Below are positions 52,577-60,653 of a stretch of 64,000 nt of DNA, in pieces. Source of the DNA: Candidatus Acidiferrales bacterium (lineage in GTDB: Bacteria > Bacteroidota > Ignavibacteria > Kryptoniales > JAKASW01). The position numbers and the translations under genes were made by a program. The notes below the pieces were generated by a model. It did no database searches. It was not told the origin of the DNA and worked only from the letters and a program-made list of their open reading frames with translations. The DNA lies in contig DATJAY010000003.1 in the NCBI GenBank assembly GCA_035515795.1, positions 1 to 64,000 on the forward strand. The letters run 5' to 3'. The stretch's first letter is position 1; every line of letters starts with the position of its first letter.

Positions 52577-53935
52577 ATGTTCAAGAACATACTTAGCTGT
52601 TTAATAATGTCATTCGCTTTCTTAGCGATGACGGCATCCGTTGAAGCGCAATCGTGGGATTATCAGACAAATCCTACGATAGGTACGGCAGATACGCTGG
52701 GTGGGGGCAAAATTCAATTCGTAAGCTCCACCGAAGGCTGGATCTCTCTCAGCGAGGGCAAATTGCTTCACACAACAAACGCCGGAACAAATTGGTCCGT
52801 GGTGACGCCCTTTCCTTCAGACACTGTGTGGAGTTTTTCTGACCCATCAATCACTATGAGTTGGGTCAGTCAAACACATGGCTGGAAAATCAACGCGATA
52901 GGAGCGGGTTTCGGTGATGCCCATGGCGCTGTAATTCACAAAACCACGGATGGAGGCAGCACCTGGGAAAAGAAAATAATATCGACAGACTCGGGCGAAG
53001 TCGGATTACAAATCCAATTTGTCGATGACAATAATGGTTGGGCTCTTATCTATAACCTTTCCAACGGAAGCGGAAGTTTGCAGAAGAGTACTGACGGTGG
53101 AGACAATTGGACCTCGATTGCTTCCGACTCTGTCGGCATTTTTTATTTTGTAGATGCAAATAACGGTTGGACGGTCGCCGGCTCCCAGGATTCATCCATG
53201 CTAATTTGTCACACTACGAACGGAGGAGTCAATTGGGTCAGCCAATATACAGACAGATCGCCGGGGACACTTAATGCCATACAGTTTACCGATTTAGATA
53301 ATGGCTGGGTGGTTGGTGATAGCGGTAAAATTCTGAAAACAACCGACGGCGGTGCAAACTGGACTCCTATTACAAATACAGGAATTAACCCTCTATCATA
53401 CAGTAAGTGCCTTTTCTTTTTGAATGCGGATACCGGCTGGATTGGGACAAACGATGGCATCCCCGAACACGGTCCTGACAGGGTAATCCTGCACACTACC
53501 GATGGCGGTTCAAGCTGGACTACGAGCTTTAGGGATAAGAATAATAACAGCGCCATCTTTAGTGTTTTCTTCCTGGATGCGAACAATGGATGGTTTACCG
53601 GCGACTACGGCCTCATTGGCCATACGACCAATGGTGGAACGGGAGTAGGAAACGATGGAATCAAAATCCCCGATGCCTACTCATTGGATCAGAATTATCC
53701 TAATCCCTTCAACCCTTCCACAGTCATCAGCTATCAGCTCTCCACGGTCAGCAATGTCACGCTCAAGGTTTACGATGTTCTTGGAAGAGAAGTTGAGACG
53801 TTGATCAATCAACGTCAGGCCGCGGGAAGTCATTCGGTTACTTTCAATGCAGCCAATTTGCCAAGTGGAGTGTACTTCTACAGACTCCAGGCAGGAAGTT
53901 ACAACTTAACGAAAAAACTTTTGCTGTTAAAGTAA
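52577..53935 (+). CDS. Secreted YCF48/BNR-like propeller with T9SS domain
   Basis: 452 residues; GAAAGGAC before ATG 52577. Signal peptide ends ASVEAQS. Repeats with HTTNAGTNWSVV, KTTDGGSTWEKK, KSTDGGDNWTSI, KTTDGGANWTPI and HTTDGGSSWTT are Asp-box-like turns typical of YCF48/sortilin-type propellers. The sorting domain begins DQNYPNPFNPSTVISYQLST. Probably an exported surface or extracellular protein. Paralogue of 54335-55585. Confidence 0.85.
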   Translation: MFKNILSCLIMSFAFLAMTASVEAQSWDYQTNPTIGTADTLGGGKIQFVSSTEGWISLSEGKLLHTTNAGTNWSVVTPFPSDTVWSFSDPSITMSWVSQTHGWKINAIGAGFGDAHGAVIHKTTDGGSTWEKKIISTDSGEVGLQIQFVDDNNGWALIYNLSNGSGSLQKSTDGGDNWTSIASDSVGIFYFVDANNGWTVAGSQDSSMLICHTTNGGVNWVSQYTDRSPGTLNAIQFTDLDNGWVVGDSGKILKTTDGGANWTPITNTGINPLSYSKCLFFLNADTGWIGTNDGIPEHGPDRVILHTTDGGSSWTTSFRDKNNNSAIFSVFFLDANNGWFTGDYGLIGHTTNGGTGVGNDGIKIPDAYSLDQNYPNPFNPSTVISYQLSTVSNVTLKVYDVLGREVETLINQRQAAGSHSVTFNAANLPSGVYFYRLQAGSYNLTKKLLLLK

Positions 53936-53941
53936 TAAACT

Positions 53942-54020
53942 CACCCCCAACCCCCTCTCTATTCATAGAGAGGGGGGCCGGGCCTGTCCCGCAATGTTCC
54001 TATGCGGCAAGGTGAGTACG
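53942..54020. repeat. Intergenic repeat unit, copy 2
   Basis: An 11-bp hairpin CCCCCTCTCTA / TAGAGAGGGGG with ATTCA-like loop, then CGGGCCTGTCCCGCAATG, TTCCTATGCGGCAAGG and TGAGTACG. It matches 46181-46280. The hairpin could end transcription of the upstream gene. Confidence 0.65.
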
Positions 54021-54035
54021 TTTTTCCCCCTTTTC

Positions 54036-54064
54036 TTGACAATACAAAATGGAACATCTATATT
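54036..54064 (+). promoter_or_regulatory. Promoter of the conserved-spacer family, copy 3
   Basis: TTGACA - 17 bases - TATATT, spacer ATACAAAATGGAACATC. Confidence 0.78.
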
Positions 54065-54079
54065 CATAATGGTTTTTGA

Positions 54080-54123
54080 CCGCCCAGGGTCAGGTGGCAT
54101 GGCGGGATCCTCCGGATGGGCGG
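54080..54123 (+). ncRNA. GC-rich leader motif, copy 2
   Basis: CCGCCC at the left pairs with GGGCGG at the right. Between them lie TCAGGTGGCATGGCGGGATC and a small ATCC-TCC-GGAT hairpin. The downstream gene starts 212 bases later at 54335. The short open frames through this motif are not conserved and are unlikely to be genes. Confidence 0.65.
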
Positions 54124-54334
54124 AAAGCATCGAAAAGGTACAATTAAAAGCTCAGGAGGGCTTTCAAAATAAGTTGAATATTCTAGATTCACGCAGCACA
54201 CAAGGGAGAGATCCACGTCCTCAATCTATCTGGCAGGTTATCTTGGACCATGCGCTTGGGGAGACCCGAAGAAGCCGCCTGGCATCATTCGAATAGTTGG
54301 TTGCAATCGCACTTTACAGGGAAAGGAAAATGTT

Positions 54335-55585
54335 ATGAAGAAACATCTACTAACAATGGCATGTTTGATGTCCCTCTCTTGTCTTGCAAGCGCCCAAACA
54401 TCATGGACACAGCAGGTAAGCAACACCGATAGTACTCTTTGGGATGTATGTTTTGCAAATGATGCTGTCGGCTATGCATGCGGAAATTACGGGATCATAT
54501 TGAAAACAACGAACGGCGGGAAGTCCTGGGTTTCTCAAAACTCTGGAACGACGAGCCAGTTGGGCAGCATCCATTTTCTCGATGCCGAGAACGGATACAT
54601 AAGCGGTTTCCTTGATAGTTCCGTCGTGTTGAAAACAACCAATGGCGGGAACACCTGGAATATCGTTCTCAATATCCCCAATAAGCATGCTGGAGGTCTA
54701 TGGTTTGTTAATCCCGATACCGGCATAGTTGGATTGGGGACAACTGCATATACGAACAGCAAGATTTTAAAGACACGAAATGGCGGAACGACATGGGACA
54801 CCGTCTATTCAACCGGCTGGATTAGTTATTTCTATTTTCCAGACTCGAAAGATGGGTACGCGACTGGCAGCCTCGGCACAATTCTCAGGACCTCAAACGG
54901 CGGCGATACTTGGGATTCCGTCAATGTCGGAGGAAGTCCCTGGATGTCAGGAGTGTATTTCTCGGACAAATCGAACGGTTTTGTCGGTGGCGGCAATTAC
55001 CAAAGCGGGTCAGGAGAATTATTCAAAACTACCGACGGCGGAAATACGTGGCAGGGTATTTTGACAAGCGGAGCGATAGCAAAAATCTTCTTCATGGACA
55101 CGAGTACAGGATATGCAATTAACGCCGACTTTAGTGGAGCGGGAACGCTTTTGATGACTACGGACGGCGGAGGTCATTGGAATCCCGAAAGCACTCCGAG
55201 AAACGGGATAAGAGGAATATTTTTAACGCATGATGGAACGGGATATGCGGTAGGCGACAGCGGGTTGATTCTCTCCACTTTAGGACCGACGAAGGTTGAT
55301 GACAGAGGAAACATCGCGCCCGCACAATTTACTCTTGAACAAAATTATCCTAACCCTTTCAACCCGTCGACGGTCATTAGTTATCAGCTTTCAGTAGTCA
55401 GCAATGTTACGCTGAAAGTTTACGATGTTCTTGGAAGAGAAGTTGAGACATTGATCAATCAACGCCAGGCTGCAGGAAGTTATTCGGTAACTTTCAATGC
55501 GGCCGGCTTGCCGAGCGGAGTGTACTTCTACAGACTGCAAACCGGGACTTACACTGCGACGAAGAAACTCATGCTCCTAAAATAG
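54335..55585 (+). CDS. Secreted YCF48/BNR-like propeller with T9SS domain
   Basis: 416 residues; AAAGGAAAA before ATG 54335. Signal peptide ends LASAQTS. Asp-box-like repeats: KTTNGGKSWVSQ, KTTNGGNTWNIV, KTRNGGTTWDTV, RTSNGGDTWDSV, KTTDGGNTWQGI and MTTDGGGHWNP. The sorting domain (EQNYPNPFNPSTVISYQLSV) is nearly identical to those of its neighbours. Same architecture as 52577-53935. Confidence 0.86.
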   Translation: MKKHLLTMACLMSLSCLASAQTSWTQQVSNTDSTLWDVCFANDAVGYACGNYGIILKTTNGGKSWVSQNSGTTSQLGSIHFLDAENGYISGFLDSSVVLKTTNGGNTWNIVLNIPNKHAGGLWFVNPDTGIVGLGTTAYTNSKILKTRNGGTTWDTVYSTGWISYFYFPDSKDGYATGSLGTILRTSNGGDTWDSVNVGGSPWMSGVYFSDKSNGFVGGGNYQSGSGELFKTTDGGNTWQGILTSGAIAKIFFMDTSTGYAINADFSGAGTLLMTTDGGGHWNPESTPRNGIRGIFLTHDGTGYAVGDSGLILSTLGPTKVDDRGNIAPAQFTLEQNYPNPFNPSTVISYQLSVVSNVTLKVYDVLGREVETLINQRQAAGSYSVTFNAAGLPSGVYFYRLQTGTYTATKKLMLLK

Positions 55586-55797
55586 CAGGCTGCTTATCAC
55601 CCGTGATCCATCATCTCTGCAGGCAGGCCGTTGCATAGCCGATTAGTATTGCGTCATTTAGGCAAAATTGATATAATGGATTCCGGCTGCAGTCCAATGA
55701 ACCGGTTCGGAGACCGCCGGTAATTTCCTGCGGCGCCGGTTCTTAGGAATGAATCGATGAACCATGAAGCCGATCATTCGGAAGGATAACCACGGAG

Positions 55798-57057
55798 ATG
55801 AGTAGCGAGGATCAACAAAAATTCATACAGGATCTCGTCCTGCTCCAACGGGTGGCACAAATGATCAATTCCAATTTGGATATCGATTCCCTTCTGGAAG
55901 AAATCGTCAACGACGTGTCGCAGACGTTTGGCTGCTCGCGGCTCGCGGTCTTGTTGAAGGATAATCTGGCAAATGAGCTTATCGTCGGAGCTGACTGTGG
56001 CGGAGATTTTAACCGGCACATCAAAGGGGAACGCATAAAAATTGGGGAGTATGGAATGACGGGACATGTCGGTGCCACCGGTGAAACTTACTATGCTCCC
56101 GATGTCTCCGTGGATCCGTATTACGAAGTGAGCGACAGCCAAACGCGTTCGGAAGTCGATATCCCGCTGCGATCACACGGTCAACTCATCGGAGTATTGA
56201 ACGCTCAACATAAAGAACTCAACGGGTTTTCCTCCAACCGCATCCAGGTTCTCGAGGCCCTGGCAGGTCACATCGCAACGGCCATAGAAAACGCGAAGCT
56301 GTTTCAGAGAGAACGCAAAGAAAAAGAAAGGATGTCGAAGGAGCTGGTCGAGGCACGAAACATACAGCGAGGACTGTTTCCGGACAAGCCGCCGGACATT
56401 ACGGGATTCAAGATCGACGGCAAGTGTCTTCCATGTCTGGAAGTGGGGGGCGACTGGTATGACTACATCACGCTTCCGGACGGTCGACTCGGGATTGTCC
56501 TCGCGGATGTCTCGGGCAAAGGATTGGGCGCAGCCATGCTGATGTCATCGACCCGCACAGTCCTGCGATTGGTTGCAGAAGAAGGGCATTCTCCCGCGAA
56601 GGTGTTGAACCGTGTAAATCATTTATTACTGAAAGACTTCCCGACTGCCAGGTTTGTCACAATGATATATGGGATCCTCGACCCGAAGGACGCGAGCATC
56701 GTTTTCGCAAGCGCAGGGCATTGCTATCCACTTCTTTCCGATTCGAGCGGGACGCGCTTCTTAAAGACGGACACGGGAATGCCCCTCGGGATCCAGGAAT
56801 CCGACTTCTCCGAGCAGACGATCGGGATAGGGGCACACAGCCGCCTTGTCCTGTACTCCGACGGCATTACCGAGGCGATGAACTTGTCATCCGAACAATA
56901 TGGAGAGGCACGTCTCGTAAATCATATCGCGGATCGATCATCCTCGATCGACAGCCTTTTAAATGATGTCCAAATATTCAATGGCAGCTCTCCGGCTTCT
57001 GACGATACGACAGTCGTAATGATAGAATCCAGCAGGGATAACGCGGACATATTCTAA
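55798..57057 (+). CDS. GAF-domain SpoIIE-type serine phosphatase
   Basis: 419 residues from ATG 55798, GGAG close before it. A GAF domain (about 10-165: RVAQMINSNLDIDSLLEEIV, then GMTGHVGATGETYYAPDVS) and a short coiled coil (RERKEKERMSKELVEARNIQ) lead to a PP2C/SpoIIE domain: GGDWYDY, ADVSGKGLGAAMLM, SAGHCYPLL, YSDGITEAMN and SDDTTVVM, with the metal-binding Asp residues present. It likely dephosphorylates an anti-anti-sigma (STAS) protein in a partner-switch pathway. No such partner is nearby. Confidence 0.9.
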   Translation: MSSEDQQKFIQDLVLLQRVAQMINSNLDIDSLLEEIVNDVSQTFGCSRLAVLLKDNLANELIVGADCGGDFNRHIKGERIKIGEYGMTGHVGATGETYYAPDVSVDPYYEVSDSQTRSEVDIPLRSHGQLIGVLNAQHKELNGFSSNRIQVLEALAGHIATAIENAKLFQRERKEKERMSKELVEARNIQRGLFPDKPPDITGFKIDGKCLPCLEVGGDWYDYITLPDGRLGIVLADVSGKGLGAAMLMSSTRTVLRLVAEEGHSPAKVLNRVNHLLLKDFPTARFVTMIYGILDPKDASIVFASAGHCYPLLSDSSGTRFLKTDTGMPLGIQESDFSEQTIGIGAHSRLVLYSDGITEAMNLSSEQYGEARLVNHIADRSSSIDSLLNDVQIFNGSSPASDDTTVVMIESSRDNADIF

Positions 57058-57227
57058 GGTTCCACGCTTTACACCGCGGCCAATCATTGACAAAATATTA
57101 TTTGTCGGTCGTGAGCCGCTGCCCATAACACGCCACTCACGATCTGCCTGCTATGACCTGTTCACTTTTCGCCCGTCACTGTTAGCGGTACTTGTTCAGT
57201 TTGACCATAGGCTATATAAAAAGCGAA

Positions 57228-57361
57228 CCGCCATCGCGAGGATCCGCCGAAGGCGGAGACGTGGCGATCTCATCTCGCCGTGCTGTCGATCCTGCGTTAT
57301 TTTCGATTGCAGGAAAATGAGATTGCTTCGTGGCGCGAGGTGCGCCACTCGCAATGACAGT
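57228..57361. repeat. Dispersed palindromic repeat (CATTGCGAG type)
   Basis: The ends CCATCGCGAG and CTCGCAATGACAG are inverted copies. Inside are GATCCGCCGAAGGCGGAGAC and ATGAGATTGCTTCGTGGCGC. This resembles the interspersed CGTCATTGCGAGGAGCGAAG repeats common in many bacterial genomes. The remaining part of 57058-57645 contains only the promoter and leader listed below. Confidence 0.6.
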
Positions 57362-57403
57362 CCGGTTTGATCGTCTAATTCAAACTGAGACACTACCGGT
57401 TTG

Positions 57404-57432
57404 TTGACTTTGCATAATGGAACGACTAAATT
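57404..57432 (+). promoter_or_regulatory. Promoter of the conserved-spacer family, copy 4
   Basis: TTGACT - 17 bases - TAAATT, spacer TTGCATAATGGAACGAC. Confidence 0.7.
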
Positions 57433-57448
57433 TTTCTCAGCTGTCAGA

Positions 57449-57492
57449 CCGCCCACGGTCAGGTGGCAAGGCGGGATCCTCCGGATGGGCGG
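57449..57492 (+). ncRNA. GC-rich leader motif, copy 3
   Basis: CCGCCC / GGGCGG outer stem around TCAGGTGGCAAGGCGGGATC and ATCC-TCC-GGAT, nearly identical to 54080-54123. The methyltransferase starts 154 bases later. Confidence 0.65.
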
Positions 57493-57645
57493 AAACCATC
57501 GAAAGCATAATCGAGAAGTCAAAGAGAGTGAAGCAGAAAACAGACTCACAGACTCACAGAATCCGTGCTGCCTATGCACGAAGTTGCGGAACTGCATTGT
57601 CCGAAACATCACAAGCAATAATTAGATTTTACCTTTAGAGGAAAC

Positions 57646-58221
57646 ATGGAACATGAGAGAAACCGGGTTTGTCCAGTTGAGCTCGCCAACTCACTCGACA
57701 GCAGAATTAGAAGGTGGCTGCAGGATCCGCAGGATATATTAAGTCCGTTTGTCAGGGAAGGAATGAAGGTTCTTGATTTAGGTTGTGGACCGGGATTTTT
57801 CTCGATTGAGATGGCAAAGATGGTCGGCAAGAGTGGAAAAGTAATCTCAGCCGATTTGCAGGAAGGAATGCTGCAGAAGCTCCGCAGCAAAATCAAAGGG
57901 ACTGAACTGGAAGAAAGGATCACACTCGTGAAATGTGACAGGGATAGGATCAATGTACCGGAGAGAGTCGATTTTATCCTGGCTTTCTTCATGGTCCATG
58001 AAGTGCCCGACAAGGATTCTCTCTTCAAGCAATTGAAAAATATCTTGAATGATGACGGCGAATTTCTGCTCGTGGAGCCGAAATTGTTTCACGTATCCCG
58101 AAAGGAATTTGAATCGACGACCAAGCTTGCCGAAAGCAATGGGCTCAAAGTGTACCAGGGTCCCAAAGTACGATTTAGTTGGTCGGCCGTACTGAAGAAT
58201 CTCCGACAGGCAGGAAGCTAA
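57646..58221 (+). CDS. SAM-dependent class I methyltransferase
   Basis: 191 residues; AGAGGAAAC before ATG 57646. Motif I VLDLGCGPGFFSIEMAK, then VISADLQEGMLQKL, LVKCDRDRINVPERVDFILA, FFMVHEVPDKDSLFKQLKN and GEFLLVEP. Typical small methyltransferase of the Methyltransf_25/31 type; substrate unknown. Transcribed from the conserved-spacer promoter at 57404. Confidence 0.85.
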   Translation: MEHERNRVCPVELANSLDSRIRRWLQDPQDILSPFVREGMKVLDLGCGPGFFSIEMAKMVGKSGKVISADLQEGMLQKLRSKIKGTELEERITLVKCDRDRINVPERVDFILAFFMVHEVPDKDSLFKQLKNILNDDGEFLLVEPKLFHVSRKEFESTTKLAESNGLKVYQGPKVRFSWSAVLKNLRQAGS

Positions 58222-58234
58222 CGGCTCCTCTTTC

Positions 58235-58263
58235 TTGATACTACAAACTGGAACATCTATATT
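58235..58263 (+). promoter_or_regulatory. Promoter of the conserved-spacer family, copy 5
   Basis: TTGATA - 17 bases - TATATT, spacer CTACAAACTGGAACATC. Confidence 0.75.
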
Positions 58264-58279
58264 CACAATAGATAGTTAA

Positions 58280-58323
58280 CCGCCCCCGCTCAGGTGGAAT
58301 GGCGGGATCCTTCGGAAAGGCGG
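58280..58323 (+). ncRNA. GC-rich leader motif, copy 4
   Basis: CCGCC / GGCGG outer stem around TCAGGTGGAATGGCGGGATC, then a TCC-TTC-GGA hairpin. It is more diverged than the 54080 and 57449 copies, with pairing kept in the outer stem. The outer-membrane protein gene starts only 28 bases later. Confidence 0.6.
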
Positions 58324-58351
58324 AAAAGAGGAGAAGGAAAGGATAATTGAA

Positions 58352-59107
58352 ATGTCAGAGGGAATGAAGAGAATAGGCTTAGAGAATTCGAGTTCCCTGA
58401 TACGAAACGGTAAGCGCCGTCTTGGCAGGGAAAAGCGAGCCGCCGGAGTCGTCTCTTTAGCCGTGATCCTGATGATCCTTTTACCGGCTGCAGCATTCTC
58501 TCAGGGACAATTTCTCAATAAAGGGGAAAGCGGCTTCGGAGTTGACGCTGCGTACACTTCTAACAAAGATGCGTCAGGCTTCGGTGGATCCATGGTGTAT
58601 TCTATCAAAGGCATCATCGATATTGAAGCGTCCTTTTCTCAGGTTTCCCTCAATCAACAACCGTATAAGGTCAGCGGTTTCGCGGTTTCTCCGCATATAA
58701 CAGCGTACATGAAAACCCATTCGTCCGCGAACCGTCTGTTTGGTTCGATCTCCATGGCGTATGAGACAGACTGGTATTCTTCGGATGGATCGGGCTTTTA
58801 TCCGATGCCGGTCTCCGGCTCGAATTACTCTTTTGGTTTTTCTGTTTCTGCCGACCTTTATTCCCGCGCGGCCGTTTACTGCCAGCCATCCCTTGGCGTA
58901 GTCTATTTTTTTGGCAAGAGCGAAACGGCAGGTTACTTTTCCCGGGAGACGATTGGCACGCAGGGGATAGTTTTTTCGGGAGGAATTTCGGTCGTGTTCA
59001 AAACTTCCCGCATGAACTCCTTTGCGATCGGGCCGGCCGTCGCCGTCTATAAAGCTCTAACGAGCTTCTCTATCTCTGCAGCTTTTGTTTTTGGAGACTA
59101 TCGATGA
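58352..59107 (+). CDS. Outer-membrane beta-barrel-like protein
   Basis: 251 residues; AAAGGA before ATG 58352. A basic N-terminus and signal peptide VVSLAVILMILLPAAAFSQ; then alternating strands (GFGVDAAYTSNKDASGFGGS, IIDIEASFSQVSLNQQPYKV, YSFGFSVSADLYSRAAVYCQ) and an end AAFVFGDYR. It fits an outer-membrane barrel of about 8-10 strands. No family is recognised. It precedes the restriction-modification operon but has its own promoter. Confidence 0.7.
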   Translation: MSEGMKRIGLENSSSLIRNGKRRLGREKRAAGVVSLAVILMILLPAAAFSQGQFLNKGESGFGVDAAYTSNKDASGFGGSMVYSIKGIIDIEASFSQVSLNQQPYKVSGFAVSPHITAYMKTHSSANRLFGSISMAYETDWYSSDGSGFYPMPVSGSNYSFGFSVSADLYSRAAVYCQPSLGVVYFFGKSETAGYFSRETIGTQGIVFSGGISVVFKTSRMNSFAIGPAVAVYKALTSFSISAAFVFGDYR

Positions 59108-59118
59108 TTCATGTTTTC

Positions 59119-59147
59119 TTGACAATACAAGATGGAACAGATATATT
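59119..59147 (+). promoter_or_regulatory. Promoter of the conserved-spacer family, copy 6
   Basis: TTGACA - 17 bases - TATATT, spacer ATACAAGATGGAACAGA. It would drive the restriction-modification operon. Confidence 0.75.
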
Positions 59148-59217
59148 TACCACGTGAGGTAAGTCAGGGCGAGCAACCCTCCAGTGAATTGTTTCAGGAA
59201 TTATCTCACATGATAAT

Positions 59218-59264
59218 CCGCCCACGGGTCAGGTGGCATGGCGGGATCCTCAGGATAAGAGGGA
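59218..59264 (+). ncRNA. GC-rich leader motif, copy 5
   Basis: CCGCCC, then TCAGGTGGCATGGCGGGATC and CTCAGGATAAGAGGG. The 3' arm of the outer stem is changed, so pairing is weak here. The DNA methyltransferase starts about 78 bases later. Confidence 0.55.
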
Positions 59265-59342
59265 GACATCAAATAAAAGCATAACTGAAAAGTCAAAGGG
59301 ACTAGCAATTCAAACGGAATTCGGTTATATTTTAAACAGAAT

Positions 59343-60653
59343 ATGGCAACACACCACAAAATCATAATCGGCGACTCACGGAAGATGACGGAACTTCCCG
59401 ATGAGTCTGTCCATCTAGTCATCACTTCGCCACCATACTGGCAGCTCAAAGATTATGGAAGTGAAAATCAGATAGGATTCCATGACTCTTACGAAGCGTA
59501 CATTAACAATCTAAATCTTGTTTGGAGCGAATGTTTCCGAGTTCTACAACAAGGCTGTCGTCTTTGTATTAACATTGGTGACCAGTTTGCCCGCTCCGTG
59601 TATTACGGACGGTATAAGATTATTCCCATAAGGACAGAAATAATTAAGTTCTGTGAGATGTTAGGGATGGACTACATGGGAGCTGTAATCTGGCAAAAGG
59701 TCACCACAACCAACACCACTGGCGGCGCTACTATAATGGGCTCATTTCCCTATCCTCGAAACGGAATACTCAAGATTGACTATGAGTTTATTCTAATTTT
59801 TAAAAAGCTTGGTGACCCGCCAAAGGTGAGCAAAGAGATCAAAGAGCTTTCCAAGCTCACAACAGAGGAATGGAACACCTACTTTGCAGGACATTGGAAT
59901 TTTGCCGGTGAGAAGCAGGAGAATCATCTCGCGATGTTCCCCGAAGAGCTCCCGCGACGATTGATTCGGATGTTTTCTTTTGTTGGCGATACGGTTCTCG
60001 ATCCATTTCTTGGGAGCGGAACAACTTCACTCGCGGCGAAGAATCTTAGCAGAAATTCTGTTGGTTATGAGATTAACCCAAAGTTCATTTCTATCATCAA
60101 AAACAAGCTGAAAGTCTCCGAGCGTGACATATTTGGAGATGCCACGTTTGAATTCATCAATCAACAGTCATCAATCGATGATTATTCCGCATCAATAGAA
60201 TCGTTGCCATATAAATTTCTTGATCCACATGGGCTTGATAAGAAGATCGATCCTCGGAAACTGAAGTTCGGTTCGAAGATCGAAGATGGAGATGGCAAAG
60301 AAAGAATGGAGCTTCATGCCGTCAAGGAAGTTCAGAACTCCGAAATAGTTATCCTCGACAATGGGTTGTCAATCAGGCTGCTAGGAATCGTTGAAGATCC
60401 AACGCGCCGGGAAGAAGCCCTTGCCTTCCTTCGAAACAAGACCAGAGGGCAAAGAGTGTTTCTAAAATTTGACGATGAGAAATACGATGAAAAGGGAAAT
60501 TTGCTCGTATACTTGTTTCTGAAAAACAAAACCTTTATTAATGCACATCTTCTCAAAGCTGGACTCGTGAACGTTGATCAATCTAGATGGTTCAAATACA
60601 AGAAAAGATTCGAGGCATTCCATGAAGCTTCAAGAGCAAAAGCTCGTCAATGA
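59343..60653 (+). CDS. DNA methyltransferase (MjaI-type, N4-cytosine-like) fused to an SNase-like domain
   Basis: 436 residues. Motif IV TSPPYW (28-33) at the N-terminus and motif I DPFLGSGTTSLAAKN (about 220) further on give the beta-class order; TSPPYW is typical of N4-cytosine methyltransferases. The last 110 residues (IRLLGIVEDPTRREEALAFL, then VFLKFDDEKYDEKGNLLVYL and LLKAGLVNVD) resemble a staphylococcal-nuclease-like OB fold. The SNase catalytic arginines are not all evident, so it may only bind DNA. It overlaps the DUF262 gene by 32 bases. It should protect host DNA from the MjaI-type nuclease at 62352, presumably at CTAG. Confidence 0.85.
   Translation: MATHHKIIIGDSRKMTELPDESVHLVITSPPYWQLKDYGSENQIGFHDSYEAYINNLNLVWSECFRVLQQGCRLCINIGDQFARSVYYGRYKIIPIRTEIIKFCEMLGMDYMGAVIWQKVTTTNTTGGATIMGSFPYPRNGILKIDYEFILIFKKLGDPPKVSKEIKELSKLTTEEWNTYFAGHWNFAGEKQENHLAMFPEELPRRLIRMFSFVGDTVLDPFLGSGTTSLAAKNLSRNSVGYEINPKFISIIKNKLKVSERDIFGDATFEFINQQSSIDDYSASIESLPYKFLDPHGLDKKIDPRKLKFGSKIEDGDGKERMELHAVKEVQNSEIVILDNGLSIRLLGIVEDPTRREEALAFLRNKTRGQRVFLKFDDEKYDEKGNLLVYLFLKNKTFINAHLLKAGLVNVDQSRWFKYKKRFEAFHEASRAKARQ

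Noticed and set aside
54080-54123. Known c-di-GMP (GEMM), glycine, SAM or cobalamin riboswitch
   Set aside because: The conserved core does not contain the consensus strings of these classes that I know; a covariance search is needed to be sure.
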